Shown here one piece after another: positions 1 to 5,653 of a stretch of DNA of 7,365 bases (within the stretch, counting starts at the first letter, position 1; the number at the start of each line of letters is the position of its first letter). The position numbers were made by a program, and so were the translations under genes. Where the stretch lies: positions 1 to 7,365 of the forward strand of contig PALW01000037.1 of the NCBI GenBank assembly GCA_002710745.1. Direction: 5' to 3'. The notes under the pieces are model-generated. The model was not told where the DNA came from. It saw nothing but the letters and a program-made list of their open reading frames with translations, and made no database searches. Source of the DNA: Porticoccaceae bacterium (GTDB taxonomy: Bacteria; Pseudomonadota; Gammaproteobacteria; Pseudomonadales; Porticoccaceae).

Positions 1-77
1 GAGCTTCCAGCAGCCAAAATCAAGGCGCCCAAAACCAATGAAATCAATATTCCTAGAAGACTTTTGTGTGTTGACAT
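1..77 (-). CDS. N-terminus of an unidentified membrane or exported protein (partial)
   Basis: On the minus strand an ATG at 77-75 opens a frame that runs off the left edge, giving 25 codons: MSTHKSLLGILISLVLGA followed by LILAAGS. The short positively charged start followed by about 17 hydrophobic residues is a membrane anchor or first transmembrane helix. A good Shine-Dalgarno match (AGGGG, plus-strand bases 83-87) lies 5 bases before the ATG, the best ribosome-binding site in the window, which supports this being a real start. The hydrophobic stretch ending in Ala-Gly-Ser resembles, from memory only, the start of DUF1295 (steroid 5-alpha-reductase-like) membrane proteins. That is a weak guess, because too little of the protein is present to assign a family. 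The gene is divergent from the RND transporter, from which it is separated by 200 bases. Confidence 0.6.
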   Translation of the reverse strand, partial: MSTHKSLLGILISLVLGALILAAGS

Positions 78-82
78 AATTA

Positions 83-87
83 CCCCT
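83..87 (-). promoter_or_regulatory. Ribosome binding site of the leftward gene
   Basis: Read on the minus strand the bases are AGGGG, with 5 bases between them and the ATG at 77-75. This fixes the start of the leftward gene. It contrasts with the four complete rightward genes, none of which has a comparable site. Confidence 0.6.
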
Positions 88-113
88 GTTACGGCTTTAT
101 AAAATCCTGCCGC

Positions 114-166
114 AACTAATAGTTCTTTTACGAAATTTTATTCATATTTAGATGACTACTCGTAAA
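114..166. promoter_or_regulatory. Two small inverted repeats in the divergent intergenic region (possible operators)
   Basis: Two dyads lie between the divergent starts at 77 and 278. The first is AACTA-A-TAGTT at 114-124, a perfect 5+1+5 palindrome. The second is TTTACGA at 127-133 with TCGTAAA at 160-166, a perfect 7-base inverted repeat whose half-site centres are 33 bp apart, close to three helical turns. Both could be protein-binding sites controlling the leftward gene, the RND gene or both. In AT-rich DNA repeats of this size also arise by chance, and no known operator consensus was recognised. The rest of 78-277 shows no gene. Confidence 0.2.
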
Positions 167-205
167 TCGAACACCATTTTTGAATTTAAAACGAACATAG
201 TTTTG

Positions 206-235
206 TTGTATTTGATTTAAGTAACAACGCATAAT
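206..235 (+). promoter_or_regulatory. Candidate sigma-70 promoter for the RND gene
   Basis: TTGTAT at 206-211 (3 of 6 matches to the -35 box) is followed after 18 bases by CATAAT at 230-235 (5 of 6 matches to the -10 box). Transcription would start near 242, giving a leader of about 36 bases before the ATG at 278. The -35 box is poor, so this is a candidate only. It is the best-placed -10 element that I could find upstream of the gene. Confidence 0.3.
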
Positions 236-277
236 GGTTAAAACAATGTTAGATCTTTTCAAAAGTAAGACCAACTT

Positions 278-2827
278 ATGACCACACTTTTATCCAAATT
301 ATATGATCAACTTGTCATTGAAAAACCAAAAATTGCTCTTCTTCTGACCCTGATTATCACCCTTGGTATGTCACTGGGTCTGGCCAATTTTAAACTTGAC
401 GCCTCTGCGGATTCATTGACTCTCGAGAGAGACGAAGATCTTGATTTTCATCGACAAGTATCAAAAAAATATGGTACTGATAATTTCCTAGTAATTACTT
501 TCACACCGAAAATTGGAGACCTATTTAATGATGATAATTTAAAAACTATCAGCCTTATCTCAAATAAACTCTCGATAATAGATGGTGTTGAAAATGTGAG
601 TTCCATTGTCAATGTGCCGCTTTTATATAGCCCAAAAGTATCTATTGACAGCTTGGCTAACGAACCACTTACTCTCATGTCTGCAGATATCAATAAAAAA
701 CTTGCAGTAAATGAATTTCTCAATAGTCCTGTTTATAAAAACAATATTCTGAGTCAAGATAAAAATACGACCGCAATATTGCTGACAATTGCTATCGATT
801 CGGATTACGTAGCACTCGCCGAAAAAAGAGATGCCTTGAGACAAAGGGCCGCAATAGATACTTTAAGTGCTGAAAGCAAGAGCGAATTAAACGCAGCCAT
901 CCAAGAATTTTATGATTATCAAACTATGCGGTATGCACTGGATCACAAAAGAGTAAAAGAGGTTAGAGATGTTCTGAGTGAATTTGAAGATAGAGGAAAA
1001 ATATTTCTCGGTGGCCCTGACATGATTACAGCTGATCTAATTAGTTTTATCAAAAAAGATCTACTTGTTTTTGGGATAGCAATAACAATTTTTATAGTTA
1101 TTATTTTATCGCTAATCTTTAAAGAGCCAGAGTTTGTATTTTTACCTTTGGTGTCATGCGCCAGTTGCGTTTTTATTGTCCTTGGAGGTTTGAGCTGGTT
1201 TGGCTGGAAACTTACCATTATTTCTTCAAACTTTATTCTTTTATTAATAATCTTAACACTCGCGATAAATATTCACTTAATCGTCCGATTTAGGGAGCTC
1301 TCAAGCATTTCAGAGGCACACCAAACTAAAGAAAATGTAAAAACAATGGTAAGAACTATGTTTAAACCATGTTTGTATACCATGTTAACGACGATGGCCG
1401 CGTTTCTCTCTCTTATCACCAGTAATATCAGACCAGTTATAGATTTCGGGCTGATGATGACTATAGGTGTTGGTTGCGCATTTCTTTCAGTTTTTATCGT
1501 AATACCGTCAAGCTTATCGCTGTTTTGCAATAAAAAGTTTAAAACTCGTAAAGACCTATCGCTGAATATCACAAAAATATTCGCATCAATGGCAGAGAGA
1601 CAAGGTAGTCAGATTATCATAATCTCGATATTCTTCAGTATCATTAGCGCAATAGGACTGACCCAGCTTAAAGTGGAGAATAAATTCATCGATTTCTTCC
1701 ATTCAAGCACAGAAATACATCAAGGTATAAAAGTTGTGGATGAATCATTGGGAGGAACAACACCACTTGACATCATTATAAAAGCTCCAGAGATCGTCAT
1801 GGCCATTGACGGAAATGATCTTGATAATAATTCTTTTGAAGATGACTTTGATTTTGACGATTTTTCAGACTTTGAAGAATTTACTGACGAAGATGAAATA
1901 CAGTTTGATATGGAAACGGACCAAAACAATATGATTGTACCAAGTTATTGGTTTTCATCTGGCGGTTTAAATGATTTAGAACGACTTCATCGGTATCTCG
2001 AAGAAATACCAGAGATTGGAAAAGTAGCATCACTAGTTCAACTTCATGAGATCGCAACAGATCTAAGTGGCCGCAATTTAAATGATTTAGAACTAGCCAT
2101 AATGCGTCAAACTCTCAATGAAGAAATAACTAATCAATTAATCAAGCCATATTGGGAACAAAAATCAGATGAGGTTCGGATTCAAGCTAGGATAATCGAA
2201 AGTTATGACAATCTTGATAGGCAGAACTTAATTCAAAAGATAAAAACATATGGTGCCAAGGAACTGAATCTAAGCGACCAACAATTAAGGCTCTCAGGCA
2301 TATTTATATTATATGAAAACATGCTCAACTCTTTGTATAAGTCTCAAATCCAGACACTTGGGACCGTACTTTTGGGAATATTTTTAATGTTTTTATTACT
2401 GTTCAAATCCATAAAGTTCTCATTAATCGCTATCACGCCGAATATACTAGCCGCCATAGCAATTCTTGGTAGTATGGGTATATTGAGTATCCCATTGAAC
2501 ATAATGACAATAACAATCGCCGCAATAACGATTGGAATAGGAGTCGACCACTCCATTCACTATATTACTAGGTTTAAAGCTGAATTTAAAAGTTGCAAAA
2601 ACTATACGAAAGCATTGACCAATGCTCACACAACGATAGGGCAAGCATTATTTATTTCCTCAATAACAATAATCATAGGCTTTTCCATCCTTACCTTTTC
2701 AAGTTTTGTGCCTTCAATTCACTTTGGAATACTTACTGGAATGGCAATGATGCTAGCATTACTTGGCTCGCTGACTTTGATGCCAAAATTAATTCTCCTT
2801 ACAAAGCCATTGGGAGCTGAAGAATAA
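278..2827 (+). CDS. RND-superfamily exporter, MMPL/Patched-like
   Basis: This is a predicted inner-membrane, proton-driven transporter of 849 residues, within the usual range for single-chain RND/MMPL exporters. The sequence shows the duplicated RND plan. TM1 is at about 19-37 and the first periplasmic domain at 38-258. TM2-TM6 span about 261-415, TM7 about 444-462, the second periplasmic domain 463-685, and TM8-TM12 about 691-842. The segment after TM1 (DASADSL, 41-47) is typical of the bacterial exporters annotated as predicted RND exporters. TM10 carries the Asp motif expected of the proton relay (TIGIGVDHSIHY, D757). The equivalent TM4 position is Ala (A329). Residues 511-544 of the second loop are extremely acidic. 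An in-frame TAA at 266-268 lies 12 bases upstream, so ATG 278 is the first ATG available. No strong Shine-Dalgarno sequence is seen. The substrate is unknown; hydrophobic or lipid-like cargo is the family expectation. It has no adjacent membrane-fusion or outer-membrane partner gene, unlike tripartite drug pumps. Confidence 0.9.
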   Translation: MTTLLSKLYDQLVIEKPKIALLLTLIITLGMSLGLANFKLDASADSLTLERDEDLDFHRQVSKKYGTDNFLVITFTPKIGDLFNDDNLKTISLISNKLSIIDGVENVSSIVNVPLLYSPKVSIDSLANEPLTLMSADINKKLAVNEFLNSPVYKNNILSQDKNTTAILLTIAIDSDYVALAEKRDALRQRAAIDTLSAESKSELNAAIQEFYDYQTMRYALDHKRVKEVRDVLSEFEDRGKIFLGGPDMITADLISFIKKDLLVFGIAITIFIVIILSLIFKEPEFVFLPLVSCASCVFIVLGGLSWFGWKLTIISSNFILLLIILTLAINIHLIVRFRELSSISEAHQTKENVKTMVRTMFKPCLYTMLTTMAAFLSLITSNIRPVIDFGLMMTIGVGCAFLSVFIVIPSSLSLFCNKKFKTRKDLSLNITKIFASMAERQGSQIIIISIFFSIISAIGLTQLKVENKFIDFFHSSTEIHQGIKVVDESLGGTTPLDIIIKAPEIVMAIDGNDLDNNSFEDDFDFDDFSDFEEFTDEDEIQFDMETDQNNMIVPSYWFSSGGLNDLERLHRYLEEIPEIGKVASLVQLHEIATDLSGRNLNDLELAIMRQTLNEEITNQLIKPYWEQKSDEVRIQARIIESYDNLDRQNLIQKIKTYGAKELNLSDQQLRLSGIFILYENMLNSLYKSQIQTLGTVLLGIFLMFLLLFKSIKFSLIAITPNILAAIAILGSMGILSIPLNIMTITIAAITIGIGVDHSIHYITRFKAEFKSCKNYTKALTNAHTTIGQALFISSITIIIGFSILTFSSFVPSIHFGILTGMAMMLALLGSLTLMPKLILLTKPLGAEE
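1966..2093 (+). repeat. 17-base perfect direct repeat inside the RND gene
   Basis: TTTAAATGATTTAGAAC occurs at 1966-1982 and again at 2077-2093. The offset is 111 bases, exactly 37 codons, so both copies are read in the same frame and encode Leu-Asn-Asp-Leu-Glu with identical codons. The copies fall in the second periplasmic domain (residues 564-568 and 601-605). The surrounding protein is only weakly similar, so this could be a remnant of a small duplication, gene conversion or chance in AT-rich DNA. Confidence 0.75.
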
Positions 2828-2848
2828 CAAACTATAATTGATACTTAG

Positions 2849-2887
2849 TTGAAGTTGTCAATTTGCGAGGAACTTCAAAACAAATTG
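2849..2887 (+). promoter_or_regulatory. Interleaved inverted repeats between the RND gene and gpmI
   Basis: Two perfect inverted repeats overlap in the 104-base gap. Repeat A is TTGAAGTT (2849-2856) with AACTTCAA (2871-2878). Repeat B is CAATTTG (2859-2865) with CAAATTG (2881-2887). The order A-B-A'-B' is that of an H-type pseudoknot or of two mutually exclusive hairpins. The linkers are 2, 5 and 2 bases. The 2-base linker that would have to cross the 8-bp stem makes a full pseudoknot strained, so alternative hairpins are more likely. Neither stem is GC-rich or followed by a T-run, so it is not a classical intrinsic terminator. It may act in the gpmI leader or in the RND transcript end. Confidence 0.35.
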
Positions 2888-2931
2888 CTCAGCTGTAAAT
2901 ACACCCATTAGTTTTTAAATGAATAATTAAA

Positions 2932-4479
2932 ATGAAAAAAAACATCCGACCAACTGTCTTATTTATTCTCGATGGATGCGGCCACAGTGAGGATAAAAAC
3001 TTTAATGCTGTTGCTAATGCAAAAAGACCCATATGGGATAGTCTTTGGAATACGGCCTCCTCAAAATGCTTGATTGAAACAGCCGGAGAATATGTTGGCC
3101 TTCCAAAAGGACAAATGGGTAATTCAGAAGTAGGCCATACAACGATTGGTGCTGGTAGAGTGATTTTTCAAAGCCTCTCTAGAATAAACAAAGCGATTGA
3201 GAATAAATCATTCTATAAGAATACAGTTTACTGTGATGCAATTGATAAGGCAGTCAAAGCAAAGAAGTCCATTCATGTGCTCGGTTTGCTTTCTTGTGGA
3301 GGAGTTCATAGTCATGAGAATCATTTATATGAATTAATTAAGTTAGCGGCAGCACGCGGTTCAAGCAACATAAAAGTCCACATCATACTTGATGGTCGAG
3401 ATACACCTCCAAAAATAGCTCGCACATCTTTAGTTAAGATAGAAGCATTATGCCAAAGTATTGGTGTCGCCAAGATAGTTTCGGTTATTGGCAGATACTT
3501 TGCGATGGATAGAGATAATCGTTGGGATAGAACCGAGAGTGCTTATAAACTTATTTCTGAAGGGGGAGGCAAATACTCTGCAAAAGATTCGATTGAAGCA
3601 TTAGATAATGCTTATGCTAGAAATGAAACAGATGAATTTGTAAATGCAACTTCCATCGGAAGTGGATCTATCGCAGAAAACTCAGTGTGTGATGGTGATG
3701 CTGTGATTTTCATGAATTTTAGACCCGATAGGGCGAGGCAAATCACTCACGCATTTGTTGACAAAGAATTTAACCACTTTAAAAGGCACCAATTTCTCAA
3801 GTTAGGTAGCTTTGTTATGACCACAGATTATGGTTCGGGACTAAACTGCGCATGTGCATTCCCAAAACTAAAAATAAAAAACTGCCTTGGTGAAATCTTG
3901 GAAAAGAATCATAAAAAACAATTTAGGATTGCCGAAACAGAAAAATATGCACATGTAACATTCTTCCTCAATGGAGGTAGAGAGACAGTATTTGAGGGCG
4001 AGGAAAGAGCCTTACTAGCATCCCCGAAAATATCAACCTATGATTTGAAACCGGAGATGAGCGGCAATGAAGTGACCGAAAGACTAATAGCTGCAATTAA
4101 GAGTCAACAATATGATGTGATTATATGCAACTACGCAAACTGCGATATGGTCGGACATACAGGAAACTATCAAGCTGCTGTCAAATCAGTTGAAGCTGTA
4201 GAACAATTTGTCACAAAAGCATTGCAAGTGATCAAAGCGAATAATGGGGAAGCACTCATCACGGCAGATCATGGAAATGTAGAGATAATGTTCGATGAAA
4301 AAACACAACAAGTGCATACTCAACACACCACCCTACCCGTCCCAATTATTTACCATGGGCCAAAAGATCTATTGCTGAAGAAATCAGGTTCTCTTGCTGA
4401 TATTGCTCCAACAATTCTTGATTTGCTGGACTTAAGCAAGCCTCAAGAAATGACGGGCTCGTCGCTAATCTCAAGATAA
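2932..4479 (+). CDS. gpmI: 2,3-bisphosphoglycerate-independent phosphoglycerate mutase
   Basis: This cytoplasmic enzyme interconverts 3-phosphoglycerate and 2-phosphoglycerate in glycolysis and gluconeogenesis, using two metal ions (Mn in studied members) and a phosphoserine intermediate. The 515 residues match the normal family length. The phosphatase-domain metal ligands are in place: D14 in FILDGCGH, D405 and H409 in NCDMVGHTG, D446 and H447 in TADHGN, and H465 in HTQHTTLPVP. The catalytic serine is S65 in QMGNSEVGH. The substrate-binding transferase domain shows H126 in GGVHSH, 154-157 DGRD, R188 in GRYFAMDRDNRWDR, and 264-267 RPDR. K338 is also conserved. An in-frame TGA at 2920-2922 limits the start to ATG 2932. 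No Shine-Dalgarno sequence is visible, and the start codon is followed by a run of eight A. It appears to be the first gene of a gpmI-envC-ctpA unit, a common proteobacterial arrangement. All key residues are intact, so it should be active. Confidence 0.97.
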   Translation: MKKNIRPTVLFILDGCGHSEDKNFNAVANAKRPIWDSLWNTASSKCLIETAGEYVGLPKGQMGNSEVGHTTIGAGRVIFQSLSRINKAIENKSFYKNTVYCDAIDKAVKAKKSIHVLGLLSCGGVHSHENHLYELIKLAAARGSSNIKVHIILDGRDTPPKIARTSLVKIEALCQSIGVAKIVSVIGRYFAMDRDNRWDRTESAYKLISEGGGKYSAKDSIEALDNAYARNETDEFVNATSIGSGSIAENSVCDGDAVIFMNFRPDRARQITHAFVDKEFNHFKRHQFLKLGSFVMTTDYGSGLNCACAFPKLKIKNCLGEILEKNHKKQFRIAETEKYAHVTFFLNGGRETVFEGEERALLASPKISTYDLKPEMSGNEVTERLIAAIKSQQYDVIICNYANCDMVGHTGNYQAAVKSVEAVEQFVTKALQVIKANNGEALITADHGNVEIMFDEKTQQVHTQHTTLPVPIIYHGPKDLLLKKSGSLADIAPTILDLLDLSKPQEMTGSSLISR

Positions 4480-4489
4480 TCACTTCTTC

Positions 4490-4524
4490 AAACATTTCAA
4501 AAGTGCAAGTGTATTTAAATGTTT
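4490..4524 (+). promoter_or_regulatory. Inverted repeat overlapping the envC start codon
   Basis: AAACATTT (4490-4497) and AAATGTTT (4517-4524) form a perfect 8-base inverted repeat with a 19-base loop, and the second arm contains the envC ATG (4519-4521). In the transcript the start codon would be paired within a weak A/U stem, which could lower or condition EnvC translation relative to GpmI. No Shine-Dalgarno sequence is seen in the loop. The stem has only one G-C pair, so its stability is modest and it may be incidental. Confidence 0.3.
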
Positions 4525-5643
4525 AGATTTGAGTTCTCATATTTATTATTAATCACTTTCATAATAAGTTTAGAGGCAAATTCCCTTTTAACAGAAAAAG
4601 AAAGTTCCCAAAAAATACAAGCAGATATCCTCTTATACTCAGATTCATTAGACGCCAATGAAACAAAAATTCTAGAAGTCGAAAATGATCTTAAGAATAT
4701 AGAGATCAGTCAAAGCAATAATCTTAAAAGAATGAAGGAAATTTCAAATCAGATAAAATTTAATAACAACAAATTACTCAAACTTGAACAAGCATTAAAT
4801 GATATAAATCTGAATATCAAAAATAATGAAAAAAAACTGTCCGATGTCATAAAAAACACATTTAAATTAGAGCAAAGCAGCCCTATCAAACTTCTATTAA
4901 ACCAGGACGATCCGAGCTTAATACCTCGGTTATTTAAATACAAAAAATATTTACTCGAGCATCATAATAAAAATATAGATCACTACCGAAGTGATCTTAA
5001 GATTAAATCTGAAATCCTGGAAGAGAAAAAAATATTGTTGTCCGAACTACAAAATCAGCAAAAAAAGCTAGCAAAAGAAAATGAAAGTAAAAAACTTCAA
5101 AAAGAGGATAGAAAGAGAGTAATCAAAGAACTATCACTTATCAGAGGAAAAAATAAAAAACAGCTCGAAAAGTTACAATTGAAATATGCTGACATTAAAC
5201 GATTAACCGAAAGTGTTTCCATCAACAATTCTAAAGCAGTGATTTCCACCTCTTTCGAGGATTATAAAGGTCAATTACCATGGCCGGCGGAAATAACTCA
5301 AAAGGTCAAAGATCAGCTGAAAATTCAAAACAATAACATCGTTAGTGGATCACTTATATTAGTAGAGCCTGGATCAAAAATTAAAGCTATCCATAGGGGC
5401 AGGGTGGTTTTCTCTAATTACGTGAGAGGATATGGTTTTTTGATTATTATCGATCACGGGGACAACTTCAAAACATTATATGGACATAATCAAGAATTAT
5501 TCAAAAATGCTGGTGAAACGGTAGTATCTGATGAAATAATAGCCTTAAGTGGAGAAACTGGTGGCTTATACGAACCGGGCCTATATTTTGAAATAAGGAA
5601 AAAAGGCATCCCAGAAAATCCAGAAATTTGGCTAAAAAATTAA
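4519..5643 (+). CDS. envC: EnvC-type murein hydrolase activator (degenerate LytM/M23 domain)
   Basis: This is a periplasmic activator of N-acetylmuramoyl-L-alanine amidases at the septum, as known for E. coli EnvC with AmiA and AmiB. Residues 1-22 form a signal peptide, with likely cleavage after LEANS. A long Lys/Glu/Asn-rich coiled coil fills about 30-235 with a break near 118-150, matching the EnvC hairpin that contacts the FtsEX complex. The C-terminal LytM domain spans about 270-374. It is catalytically degenerate. The zinc-binding HxH of active M23 peptidases is replaced by G354-L-Y356 in PGLYFEIR, and the first zinc site (H...HxGxD) is absent around 276-290. H323 in YGH is kept. The 374 residues are near the usual 380-420. 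The start is fixed by a TAA touching the ATG (4516-4518). It follows gpmI by 39 bases and precedes ctpA by 10, consistent with co-transcription. Confidence 0.93.
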   Translation: MFRFEFSYLLLITFIISLEANSLLTEKESSQKIQADILLYSDSLDANETKILEVENDLKNIEISQSNNLKRMKEISNQIKFNNNKLLKLEQALNDINLNIKNNEKKLSDVIKNTFKLEQSSPIKLLLNQDDPSLIPRLFKYKKYLLEHHNKNIDHYRSDLKIKSEILEEKKILLSELQNQQKKLAKENESKKLQKEDRKRVIKELSLIRGKNKKQLEKLQLKYADIKRLTESVSINNSKAVISTSFEDYKGQLPWPAEITQKVKDQLKIQNNNIVSGSLILVEPGSKIKAIHRGRVVFSNYVRGYGFLIIIDHGDNFKTLYGHNQELFKNAGETVVSDEIIALSGETGGLYEPGLYFEIRKKGIPENPEIWLKN

Positions 5644-5653
5644 AAGTCCAACT

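Noticed and set aside
168..197. Direct repeat CGAACA at 168-173 and 192-197.
   Set aside because: Six bases twice in 30 is within chance, and nothing else supports a binding site.
234..281. A 15-codon frame (starting MVKTMLDLF) whose TGA overlaps the RND start codon as ATGA, suggesting a coupled leader peptide.
   Set aside because: No ribosome-binding site precedes either of its two ATGs, and the first ATG overlaps the best -10 box candidate, so it may not even be transcribed. An overlap of this kind with a short frame is easily fortuitous.
1273..1572. A 99-codon open frame on the minus strand inside the RND gene, together with similar minus-strand frames at 448-723, 943-1218 and 2344-2556.
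   Set aside because: They lie opposite a well-supported coding gene with clear transmembrane and RND motifs and resemble no family. They are antisense shadows.
1720..1929. A Ser/Lys-rich minus-strand frame of 69 codons opposite the acidic loop.
   Set aside because: Its composition (many Ser and Lys) is simply the antisense of the Asp/Glu/Phe-rich coding segment.
2593..2820. A 75-codon plus-strand frame overlapping the end of the RND gene in another frame.
   Set aside because: It covers the last transmembrane helices of the RND protein, which are intact to their own stop at 2827, and its translation has no recognisable features.
2838..2931. A sigma-70 promoter for gpmI based on TTGATA (2838) or TTGTCA (2855).
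   Set aside because: Both are good -35 matches, but neither has an acceptable -10 box at 16-18 bases. A promoter is likely in this gap but cannot be placed.
2935..2942. A run of eight A just after the gpmI start codon, and another at 4829-4836 in envC, as slippage or phase-variation sites.
   Set aside because: A8 runs are expected in AT-rich coding sequence with Lys-rich proteins. Both frames are intact and no alternative product is apparent.
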